The notes under the pieces: model-generated | The model's input: the letters and a program-made list of their open reading frames with translations, nothing else | The model's database searches: none | Told to the model about the DNA's origin: nothing | Shown: in pieces, positions 24,730-33,900 of the stretch | How positions within the stretch are numbered: position 1 is the first letter of the stretch | Layout of the letters: each line of letters begins with the position of its first letter | Program-made: the position numbers and the translations under genes | Assembly: GCA_019240125.1 (NCBI GenBank) | Contig: JAFAYW010000081.1 | Location: 1-41,391 of the forward strand | Length of the DNA stretch: 41,391 bases | Source: Alphaproteobacteria bacterium | Lineage (GTDB): Bacteria > Pseudomonadota > Alphaproteobacteria > ATCC43930 > CGMCC-115725 | Reading direction: 5' to 3'

Positions 24730-27309
24730 ATGGCGATCTATTCCCTGCAGGTGAAAGCGATATCGAGAAGCGCCGGGCGCAGCGTTGTGGCGGCCGCGGC
24801 GTATCGTGCCGCCGAAAATATCGGCGATGACCGGCTCGGCGTGGTGTGGGACTTCACCCGCAAGCAGGGGGTCCTGCACAGCGAGATTATGATCCCCGCC
24901 GATGCCCCGGAATGGGCCCGGGACCGCGCCGAATTGTGGAACGCGGCGGAGCGCGCCGAGGATAAATCGACGCGCCGCAGCCAGGGTAAAACCGGCCGCG
25001 ACATCATCCTGGCAATACCCCACGAACTCTCCGATGACGAACGGATTGCGGCGGTACGGGAGTTTGCCGGCGCCCTTGTCGAGCGCTACGGCGTGGCGGT
25101 CGATTTTGCGGTGCATGCGCCCGACCGGCATGGCGATCAGCGGAATTACCACGCGCATCTGCTGATGACGACACGGCGCATCGAGGCGGACGGGTTTGGC
25201 GCAAAAACCCGCGAGCTCGACGATTACACCCGCGGCCCCCGTGAGATCGAGGCGATCCGGATGATGTGGGAACGAATCGGCAATCGGGTGCTCGCCGAAG
25301 CCGGGCATGACAGCCGCATCGATTGCCGCAGCTTTGCCGATCAGGGCATCGACCGCGAAGCGACGGTGCATTTGGGGCCGGTCGCGTCGGGCATGGAGCG
25401 CAAGGGCGAGGCGACCGATCTCGGCGATCGCAACCGCGCCGCGCAGGCCCGCAATGCCGAGCGCGACCGCCTGCGTGACAGCCGCGAGGCGGTCTCCGCC
25501 GAGATCATCGATCTGGCGGCGGAGCGGGAGCGGCGCGAAGCGGAAGCCGCCTTACGGGCGGCGATCCGCACGCACAGCCCGCCCCGGGTTCTTGAGACGA
25601 TCACCCAGCGGCGGGCGACCTTTATCCGGGCCGATCTCAATCGGGCACTGAGCCAGGTCATCACAGACCCGAAAGAGCGGGCCTCTCTGACCAACGCCAT
25701 TCTGGCGTTGCCGGATGTGGTCGGTCTCAAGGAAACCCTGAACGGGCCGGTCGCCCGCTATACGACGAAAACCGTTCTCGCCGGTGAAAGGCGGGTCATC
25801 GAGGACAGCGATACCCTGGCTGCGGCAAAGGGGTTCGGGCTGGCCGAGGCGCAACGCCGGCAGTTGCTGGCCCGCTTTCCTCAACTCAATGCGGAACAAA
25901 AGGAGGCGTTTCGCCATGCGACCGATGCCAGCGGTCTGGCAATCATCGCCGGGGAAGCTGGAACCGGCAAAAGCACCACCCTGGCCGCGGTTCGCGATGC
26001 CTATCAGGAGGCTGGCTACCGCGTCATCGGCTCAGCCTGGACCAATCTGGTCGTGCAGGACATGCGCTCCGTCGGGTACCGGCAGGCGAACACGCTTGCC
26101 GCCGAGCTCTACCGCATCGAGCAGGGGGGCACGCGCTGGGATAACCGCACCGTATTGATCGTCGATGAAGCAGCGATGTTGTCGACGCAGCATCTGGCGC
26201 GGGTGACGAGCGCGGCGCGCGACGCAGGCGCCAAACTGATCCTCGCGGGCGACGAGAAGCAGCTCGCCAGCATCGAGCGCGGCGGCTTGTTCGGCGCCCT
26301 TAAGGAGCGGCACGGCGCCGCCGAATTGCATCAGGTGGTGCGGGTCGCCGATGCCGATCAAAGCCGCGCCTTCAACCTGATGCATCGCGGCGAGTACCTG
26401 CCGGCGCTCTCGATTTTCACCCGCCAGGGTGTTGTTCATTGGTCCGGCCGGCAGGACGAGGCCTTTGGCAAATTGGTCGAGCAATGGACGCAGGACAGCG
26501 CCGCCGCGCCGGATAAGACCCGCTTCGTCTTCGCCTACACCAATGCCGATGTCGCCCGACTCAATGCCGCTTTACGGGAAGCGCGGGCCGGGCAGGGCGC
26601 GCTTGGTCCGGATCATCTTCTGCCGACCGCCGACGGGCTCGACGCCTTCGCGGTCGGCGACCGCATCCAATTTACCGGCACCTCGCGGCGCTACGACGAA
26701 AAGCAGGCGGGCATCGTCAACGGCCAGGCCGGGATCATCCGCGCGATCGAGGACAACCATGTCACGGTCGCATTGGATGGGAAGGGTGGTACGGCCGGCC
26801 GGCTGGTGTCCTTTGTCGCCGGCACCGATACGGCAGCTGGGGAATTCAGCCAGTTCCGGCTGGGTTATGCCGGCACGATCTATAAGGGCCAGGGGCGCAC
26901 AATCGAAGAAACCTACCTCTATCACACCGACCATTGGCGGGCGGCCTCGGGCTATGTCGCATTGACCCGCCACAGCCGCAATGTCTCGCTTTACGTTGCG
27001 ACCGAGACGGCACGTGATCTCGGCCAACTGGCGCGACAGATGGCGCGCCTCGACGAGACGCGATCGGCCTCGCAATTCCATGTGGTCAACCATCCGGAAC
27101 CGTTGCCGACGTCACACATCGCCGAGCGGCGCGCCCGGGTCGAGGAGGCTGCGGCGTTGCGCCGGCAAACCGGCGCCTCCGATACTCTGCACCGCCGCAA
27201 TGACGACGGCTTGCAAGAAGCCCGCGAGGCGGTTGCCGAAGCCCGCCGGCGGGAACAGCAATACCGATTGCAGCAGGGTCGCAGCCGCGGCCCGGAGTGG
27301 TCGCGCTAA
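24730..27309 (+). CDS. traA: TraA relaxase/helicase (MobQ, Ti-type)
   Basis: About 859 residues from ATG 24730, where the relaxase domain begins (MAIYSLQVKAISRSAGRSVV). Residues 1-240 are the MobQ/MobA_MobL relaxase: candidate nucleophile Y25 (AAAAYRAAE) and the histidine cluster H129, H134, H141, H143 (HAPDRHGDQRNYHAHLL). A TraI/RecD-like helicase follows with Walker A GEAGTGKSTT (408-417), Walker B VDEAAML (478-484) and a C-terminal helicase motif YAGTIYKGQGRTIEE. Ti TraA is about 1,100 residues, so the tail is shorter. It nicks at the adjacent oriT and unwinds the strand. The C-terminal LQEAREAVAEARRRE recurs in the next gene. Confidence 0.95.
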   Translation: MAIYSLQVKAISRSAGRSVVAAAAYRAAENIGDDRLGVVWDFTRKQGVLHSEIMIPADAPEWARDRAELWNAAERAEDKSTRRSQGKTGRDIILAIPHELSDDERIAAVREFAGALVERYGVAVDFAVHAPDRHGDQRNYHAHLLMTTRRIEADGFGAKTRELDDYTRGPREIEAIRMMWERIGNRVLAEAGHDSRIDCRSFADQGIDREATVHLGPVASGMERKGEATDLGDRNRAAQARNAERDRLRDSREAVSAEIIDLAAERERREAEAALRAAIRTHSPPRVLETITQRRATFIRADLNRALSQVITDPKERASLTNAILALPDVVGLKETLNGPVARYTTKTVLAGERRVIEDSDTLAAAKGFGLAEAQRRQLLARFPQLNAEQKEAFRHATDASGLAIIAGEAGTGKSTTLAAVRDAYQEAGYRVIGSAWTNLVVQDMRSVGYRQANTLAAELYRIEQGGTRWDNRTVLIVDEAAMLSTQHLARVTSAARDAGAKLILAGDEKQLASIERGGLFGALKERHGAAELHQVVRVADADQSRAFNLMHRGEYLPALSIFTRQGVVHWSGRQDEAFGKLVEQWTQDSAAAPDKTRFVFAYTNADVARLNAALREARAGQGALGPDHLLPTADGLDAFAVGDRIQFTGTSRRYDEKQAGIVNGQAGIIRAIEDNHVTVALDGKGGTAGRLVSFVAGTDTAAGEFSQFRLGYAGTIYKGQGRTIEETYLYHTDHWRAASGYVALTRHSRNVSLYVATETARDLGQLARQMARLDETRSASQFHVVNHPEPLPTSHIAERRARVEEAAALRRQTGASDTLHRRNDDGLQEAREAVAEARRREQQYRLQQGRSRGPEWSR

Positions 27310-27395
27310 AGCGCGATCTCGCAATTGCCCTCGCAGCGGTCGCCGACAATCCTTCATAGTAAGCGCGTGGCCTTGTCACGGCGGGACACCGACCC

Positions 27396-27839
27396 TTGCG
27401 CCAATCAGGGAATTACGGAGCGCTGCACGAAACGCACCGGGAGGTGGATGAGCAGCTGAACGGACGGGCGCCGGCATCGCAGGAATCGCGATATTACGGC
27501 GCGTTGCACGAGACCCAGCACGAGGTCGATGCTCAACAGAACGCGATCCCTGAGACAATTCCCCAGCGTCCCGAGATCCAGCGGAGCTGGACCCATCATG
27601 GAGGTATGGTTCCGCAGCAGGGTTCGGCCAATGATTGGGTCCGGCAGAATTACGAGATCAGAATGAGCGACAATCAAAGATCCGATGCCGACCGCACGGG
27701 CGAGAACACGCAGCCGGCGCACGACCAGAATGACCCCGAATTACAGGAAGCCAGGGCGGCGGTTGAAGAGGCGCGGCGGCGCGAGGCCGCCGAACGCGCA
27801 CGGACGCAGGAACGCGACCGCGGCGGACCGGAGCGCTAA
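27396..27839 (+). CDS. Small repetitive protein with a TraA-like tail
   Basis: 147 residues from TTG 27396; no ATG occurs in frame before 27663, so the start is uncertain. It contains two copies of a 16-residue unit, YGALHETHREVDEQLN and YGALHETQHEVDAQQN. Its C-terminal LQEARAAVEEARRRE matches 13 of 15 residues of the TraA tail. It is hydrophilic and probably partly disordered, ending in a charged helix. It follows traA by 86 bases on the same strand and is convergent with traG. It probably arose from a tail duplication; a relaxosome accessory role is a guess. Confidence 0.6.
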   Translation: MRQSGNYGALHETHREVDEQLNGRAPASQESRYYGALHETQHEVDAQQNAIPETIPQRPEIQRSWTHHGGMVPQQGSANDWVRQNYEIRMSDNQRSDADRTGENTQPAHDQNDPELQEARAAVEEARRREAAERARTQERDRGGPER

Positions 27840-27848
27840 GCCACCGCC

Positions 27849-30443
27849 CTATGGCGTCGGGTTCAAAAACTTGCTGTTTGAGAACCCGTGCACGACCTGG
27901 CCATCGCCGGTCGCGAGCTCTAATTCCTCCCATCCATTGCTGTCGGCACCGCTCAGAAGCTTGACCTTCGTCCCTTGTGGGATAGTCGCGACGGACGCGT
28001 AGGTCGGTCCCGGCCCGACCCGCAGATTGAGGTTGATCGTTGCGACGATCGCGTAATGGATATCGGTGTCTGGCGGCCCGCCGGCCGGGGCCAAAGGAAG
28101 GCGCTTCGCTGCGTCGTTAAAGCCGGACTTGTATTGCGGGTCGGCGCGACGCGCGTCGATCGGATCGAGATGCTGTTTGGCATCGAGACATCCAGCCTCA
28201 AAGGCCGAGGCTGCCGGCGGATTGCTTGCGTAATCATCGGAAGCATCGGCGCATGAGCGGTGATCGCGGTTGTTGCGATTAGTGGCCCAATAGTCGGCGC
28301 CGGCGCGGCGATCACCGGTTTGCGTCGTAAACCACGCCTGCAGCGCCTCCCAATCCGCGTTGCCTTGGGCATAAAGCGGGTTGATTTGCACGTCCGGGGC
28401 TGGTTGGGGAGCCGGGGAGGGGGGCGAGACCGCAGCTGGGGCAGCCGCGGGGGACGAGGCTACAGATGGCGATGTTTGGCTCTGAGAACGCCAGTAACCT
28501 CCGATAGCAAGCGCGATGGCGATCCACATGACGATGGCGAGCGCCGCGGCAACAGCCACTGCGGTACCCCGCACCAGTCTCGCAATGCCCCGCACCAAGC
28601 GCGTGAGCGAATTCCAGGAGATCGCCGGACTGGGGAGCCGAGCCTGTTGCCGGTTCGAGGAGGCGATCTCGCTCAGGGTCGGCGGCGGCGGATGGTTTGG
28701 GTGCGGGTCGAAATAGCCGATAAACCGCGGCGACTCGAAATAATTGACGCGGCGCGCCAGCAGCGGGTGCTCGCCCGGCACCAACGCCAATACCAGGCCG
28801 GGGTAACCCGGCCGGCGGCGGTCATCGATTCGCGCCAATAAGCGGCCGATCTCGTCCGGGTTCAACAGCGGCCGTTTATGGATCGCCTCGCCCCATCCTT
28901 CGGTCGTCGAGGCCGAGTTGCCGGTCGAGCGTGAGTTCGACCATCCGTGCGAATAGCCTGAAGAGGTCTGCTTCGACGTCCGGAGATGCAGCAGTGGCCG
29001 CCGGCTGGTCGAGCGCCCGTCATTGTACGTCGTGCTGTCGCCATGGGTCAGCGAATCCGAGGTGGAATTCGACTGCGAGCCGGATTCGGTGCGCCGCACG
29101 GTTTCGAGCTCGCCGAGCTGGCGGCTCACATAGGAGCGGGTGAAGTCGTCATCGATCTGGAAAAACAGCTTGAGCCCGGAATTGCCGAGAAAAGTCTCCC
29201 AGCTTTTTTCATACAGGTCCTCGAGCTGCGGCAGGTTCTGTACGACGAAGAGAAACTTAATGCCAAAACCGGCCGCCTGCGCCGCGGCGTTCTCGATGAC
29301 CTCCATGCGTTTTAACCCGGCGAATTCGTCGAGCAGGAAGAGGGTGGGGTGGCCATTGGCCGGGCGGCCCTTGATCCGCTCCATCTCGCCAACCGCCAGC
29401 ACGATCATCAGCCGTAGCCAACGGTAATGGGTCTCCATAAAGCGCTGCGGCAATGTCAGAAAGACCGTCAGGCCCTGTGGGTTGGTCTTCAGCTCCGCCA
29501 GATCGAAATCCGATGCCGCGAGCAGCCGCTGCATCGGGATGCTGTCGAGAAATTCGGTATTGGTGCGCGCCGCCTCCAGCACCCCCGAGCGCTGTTTATC
29601 GGCCATGCCGATCATCTGCTCGCCGGCCCCCGCGACGACGCCGTGGAACGCCTGGTTGCGGCGCATCCGTGACCACAATACCTCGAAGGCCGACGGCATA
29701 TCGTCGGGATTGTCGCCAGCCGCCTGCAATTCGGCGATCGTCAGCCAATCGCCTTGGGCCAGGAGCCGCCGCACCGTCACGAGATTGCGATGCCCGCGCA
29801 GATAGGGCGCCGACAAGACGTGGAGGATCAGCCCCTTGATCAGGTTGCGGGCGGCGTTTTCCCAATAAGGATCGTTGCGGCTTTCGACAACAACCAAGGC
29901 CGCTGCGATCCGCGCCGCGTCATCGATCGCGACATCGCTCTGGGGGTCGATCGCGTCGAGCGGGTTGTAACGCGCCTTCAGCGTAGTCGGCAGCTGTACC
30001 TCGTCAAATGGATCGAGAATGCAGACTTTCTGGCCGAGACCATGGGCGTATTCTGAACCGGAGCCGCGGCGCCTGGCCGTAACTGTGGCGTTTTCACCTT
30101 TGGGATCGACGACAATGCACGAGCCCGGCCAGAAACACAGGTTGGGTACGAGGACGCCGACGCCCTTGCCGCCGCGCGAGCCGCTGACGAGACAGACATG
30201 GCGATCGTCGGTGTAGCCGAGCGGACTTGCTGTTTGGTCAAAACCCTCGCCGATCCAGATCCGGTCGGCAAACAGCGACCCCGAATACGCGAAACGCGCC
30301 ACCGCAGTATCGGGTGCCAGCCAGCGAGCGGTGCCAAGGGGTATTCCGGAACCCGCGCCAGCGTGGCCAAATAGGGCACCCCATTCGCCGTCGCGTGTGG
30401 CGATGTCAATACTCGATGCTGAGCGCGCAGGCCAGGAGGTCAC
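27849..30443 (-). CDS. traG: TraG/VirD4-like coupling protein with C-terminal membrane helix and SH3 domain
   Basis: 864 residues from GTG 30443. Coupling-protein motifs: IPLGTARWL, Walker A SGSRGGKGVGVL (87-98), VVDPKGEN, Walker B TLFLLDEFAGL (367-377), VVQNLPQLEDLY. Unlike VirD4/TraG it has no N-terminal membrane helices. A serine/threonine-rich insert lies at about 455-515. A single membrane helix lies at 627-649 after RLVRGIARLVRG, then a proline/alanine linker and a bacterial SH3 domain (798-862: INLNLRVGPGPTYASVATIP, GWEELELATGDGQVVHGF). Positive-inside charge puts the ATPase in the cytoplasm and SH3 in the periplasm. It links the relaxosome to a secretion channel, but no channel genes are on the plasmid. 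Confidence 0.93.
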   Translation of the reverse strand: MTSWPARSASSIDIATRDGEWGALFGHAGAGSGIPLGTARWLAPDTAVARFAYSGSLFADRIWIGEGFDQTASPLGYTDDRHVCLVSGSRGGKGVGVLVPNLCFWPGSCIVVDPKGENATVTARRRGSGSEYAHGLGQKVCILDPFDEVQLPTTLKARYNPLDAIDPQSDVAIDDAARIAAALVVVESRNDPYWENAARNLIKGLILHVLSAPYLRGHRNLVTVRRLLAQGDWLTIAELQAAGDNPDDMPSAFEVLWSRMRRNQAFHGVVAGAGEQMIGMADKQRSGVLEAARTNTEFLDSIPMQRLLAASDFDLAELKTNPQGLTVFLTLPQRFMETHYRWLRLMIVLAVGEMERIKGRPANGHPTLFLLDEFAGLKRMEVIENAAAQAAGFGIKFLFVVQNLPQLEDLYEKSWETFLGNSGLKLFFQIDDDFTRSYVSRQLGELETVRRTESGSQSNSTSDSLTHGDSTTYNDGRSTSRRPLLHLRTSKQTSSGYSHGWSNSRSTGNSASTTEGWGEAIHKRPLLNPDEIGRLLARIDDRRRPGYPGLVLALVPGEHPLLARRVNYFESPRFIGYFDPHPNHPPPPTLSEIASSNRQQARLPSPAISWNSLTRLVRGIARLVRGTAVAVAAALAIVMWIAIALAIGGYWRSQSQTSPSVASSPAAAPAAVSPPSPAPQPAPDVQINPLYAQGNADWEALQAWFTTQTGDRRAGADYWATNRNNRDHRSCADASDDYASNPPAASAFEAGCLDAKQHLDPIDARRADPQYKSGFNDAAKRLPLAPAGGPPDTDIHYAIVATINLNLRVGPGPTYASVATIPQGTKVKLLSGADSNGWEELELATGDGQVVHGFSNSKFLNPTP

Positions 30444-30664
30444 GCGCGGCGCTTAAGGACCGGGGCGCGACGACTGCACACCCGCTGGGCGTTGAACGTG
30501 CTCCCGCAGGCATTCGCGGCTTTAAGCGCGACCCTTCCGTTGTCGTCGGCGGTAGAGGAAGCTGTCTGCCTGGTCGGGTTCATTTTCGACTGTTCGTCAT
30601 CGCTGCTATTCATGACGATTTTCTCGCAGCCCAATAGTTTTCTTATTATATTGCTTAACGCCAT
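30440..30664 (-). CDS. Small ORF translationally coupled to traG
   Basis: 74 residues (ATG 30664; an internal ATG at 30613 is possible). Its TGA overlaps the traG GTG in GTGA, the same coupling seen elsewhere on this plasmid, which is the main support. The sequence (MNSSDDEQSKMNPTRQTASS) is hydrophilic with a basic C-terminus (RRAPVLKRRA) and resembles no family I know. Confidence 0.4.
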   Translation of the reverse strand: MALSNIIRKLLGCEKIVMNSSDDEQSKMNPTRQTASSTADDNGRVALKAANACGSTFNAQRVCSRRAPVLKRRA

Positions 30665-30981
30665 CTCACGTCGCGAGTGCGGCGGCTTACTCCAAAAGGT
30701 GAATATATAAAGTTGATTACTTACTCAGCGAGGAGGAGGGTGCCGCGGAAGCCGGAGCGGATCACGATCTCAGTTGTTTAATGCTCATTTCATCGATCTA
30801 TCCGGCTCCGCCGACTCGCGATTAGCTACTTTTGGATGGAGCACGCCCCGCAGGCGCACTCGACGTTATTTCCCGAGCCCAAGCAGTAGCTCGCCCTTTT
30901 TGTGCAAAAGAGAAGCCAGGGTTGCTCGGGCGGGTCGCGCCGAGCCTTATACACGGAGGGCGGACCATGGGGGAGTTTTGC
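30665..30981. other. Intergenic stretch, no supported gene
   Basis: This 317-base stretch lies between the small traG-coupled ORF and the end of the PIN/DUF4214 gene. A plus-strand ORF of 97 codons runs from it into that gene but shows no family pattern. Composition changes here from the GC-rich backbone to AT-richer cargo. Confidence 0.4.
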
Positions 30982-33900
30982 TCAGAGAAAACGAAAGTTG
31001 GGAGCTGAGAGACTGGTTGGCGCGACCCCAGGAAGATAGATCGATTGGCTTACCCCAAAACTCATAACAGTGCCAGCCGCGCTGGCCGTGAAACTCGCCT
31101 GAACCTGAGCGAAACTAGCAGCGGTCGTGTGGCTAATGCGGATGGCGTCTTGCGTTGGGTCAAATCCATAGATTGTATCTTGACCCATGGTCACGTTTGA
31201 GAAATCGAATGCTTCCGGCGATGAAAGCGCCGTCAAACTCTGGCTGCCACTCGATATAATCAAATCGGTAAAACCTGTCGGGCCGTTCGAGCCTAAGTTC
31301 GCTTCCACGCTAGCTAGTGATGTGCCAAATGGGACGAGTTGATTTTCCATGCCAGCCAGCTCAGCCATGTCCGGCGCTCGGCCCTCGATATTTTGAAATA
31401 TTGAAGTTAGGTCACCTTGAGCCTCACTCGAATGCGCTATGTCGAACTGAACGGTACTCAACATGGCCCCGCCAGCGAGGTAGCTTGTCCATCCTGCTAA
31501 GCCATGAGTATCCGGTGCGCGGCCGAGGATGGTCTCATAGAGCTGTGTGAGATCGCTCTGCGCCTCGCCCGAGTTCGCGATATCCACTCGTGCCTGGGCG
31601 AGTGTGCCGCCGCCGGCGAGGTAGTTCGTCCACCCCGCTAAGCCGCCAGCGTCCGGTGCGCGATTAAGGATGTTCTGATAAAGCTGGGCCAGATCACCCT
31701 GCGCTTCCGGTGAGTTTGCAATATCCACCCCTGCTTCGGTGAGGCTTCCCCCGCCGGCGAGGTAGTTTGTCCACCCCGCTAAGCCATCAGTATCCGGTGC
31801 GCGGCCGAGGATGGTCTCATAGAGCTGTGTGAGATCGTTCTGCGCCTCGCCCGAGTTCGCGATATCCGCTCGTGCCTGGGCGAGAGTACCCCCGCCGGCG
31901 AGATAGTTTGTCCACCCCGCCAAGCCGCCAGCATCCGGCGCTCGATTAAGGATGTTCTGATAAAGCCGGGTCAGATCACCCTGTGCTTCGGACGAATTTG
32001 CGATATCAACGCGTAGATTCTGAAGTGTATCCCCGGACGCCAAATCCGCCACCCAGCCTGCCAGGCCGGTCGCATCAGCGGTGCGATCGAGTATCTGATA
32101 ATAAAGCTGAAAAATCGCAGACTCAACGGGAGTTAACACCAAAACGTCAGTGCCATTCCCCGTATCTGCGGTTAACTGAAATACATCGCCCTCAAAATTC
32201 TGAGATGGATCCAGATCTAAATCATAATTTGTGCCGTTTTCCTCGATCTGAAGGATATCGGCACCCGGAAGAGTGACATTACCTGCACTGTCATATGTTA
32301 CGTCTGCCAAGTCGACCATATCACCGGGGACAAACCCCGAAATCGTATTAGCAGGCATGGTTGTGCCGTCGAGCTGGAAGGAGCCACTGCTGCCGAAGAC
32401 TAATGAGCCTGACCCGCTGATAGGCCCTCCTAGTTCGAGGGTTCCATCCTGGGCAGTGATGGTACCAAAATTTTCAACTGAGCCTGAAATTGACCCATAG
32501 CCGGAAATCCTTCCGTCGACAGCGACCGTAATGGGATCGGTCTGCAGCGAGCCTCCCTGCAATACTAGATCGCCGCCGGTATTTACCGAAACGTTTAGCA
32601 CGCTCGCTACACCCGCGACCTCAACTGTCCCAGGCCCAGTTACCGTGACGTCCTGAATATTGCCGGCAGTGGTGAGACTTGGATTAGATAGAACATCAGA
32701 AAGCTGCTGCGTCTGCCCCATATCGGGCGTCACCGTGGCCGCGGTCGTCATCGAGACTAAACTCCATGACCCACTGGCGTATTCATTTTCGTAATACACA
32801 ATAGGCGATACATTAAGGTTTTCATAAAACTCATTATCCGCTGCTGAGATGGTCGGGTTTGCAATATAGCCGACAACACTCACCTCTTCACCATTCACCC
32901 GGCCAACTATACCCCATTGTTCTACCTGAAGAGTGGCGGGAATAACGGCAAAAACATCCCCGATTTGATAATCCACCCCGCTATTAACTGTAACGCCTCC
33001 GCCATTTAACGTGGCAGACAAGACTTGGCCCTGAATATTACTGAACTCGACGACCGCAGACACGGCTGTTCCGCTGTACTTATAAGTAATAATATCGGGT
33101 TCAGTCGTAACGCTCCCTATGCTATTGATGAGATCGCCTCCTATTACCACCCCTGTCCCGTGGGGGCCAGTGTAGGTAATCGTCGTTGACCCGCTAGAAT
33201 TGTATGTCGTGATTTCCGAGGTGTCGTTGGCGTTCTCCTGATCTACCTTGGTCAATGCCCCGGTACCGTTGGGGCCGCTGTAGTAATTGGTGGTCGACGA
33301 ACCGTCTTGGTTATACGTCGTGATCTGCGAGGTGCCATTCGAGTAGTTCTGGATTAATTTACTTAAATTAAGCGCGGAAGTGAAATCGAATAACTCGTTA
33401 TTTACACCCACCGGGGCAATTTGCGTGCCGGTTATTTCGATGTCTGTGCCACCAGATCCGTCGGACGTAAGGTTGATCGTGTTACCGTTGTTAGTTGAAT
33501 AGCTGTAGATCGTGGGATCGACATTTAATGTCGAGTCGTTTGAAAAGGGCGACGGCTGGCTTGGATTACCTAAAAGCTGCAATGCCTTGAGGTCGTTATT
33601 AGTGAAATAGAAGCCGTAAGGAACATAATTACTTCCGCTTGGCGATCCCCAAAAATTATCGAGCGTCCGCGCTGCTCCCGAATAATCTCCGGTTTGATCT
33701 TGGTAGACAGCGTAACCAAGATTGGTAATCATCGCTAAGCTAAACGCCGCCGCGCCATACACTCCGAGATCTAAAAGTTCCGGTCCGATTGCCGCCGCTT
33801 CTCCTGCACCTGCCGCACCACCATTGGCCGCTTCTACCTCAGTCGTTATTTGCGGGACCTCGTTCCAGGCCGATGACGTTGGTCCGCCGATTTCAGTCTC

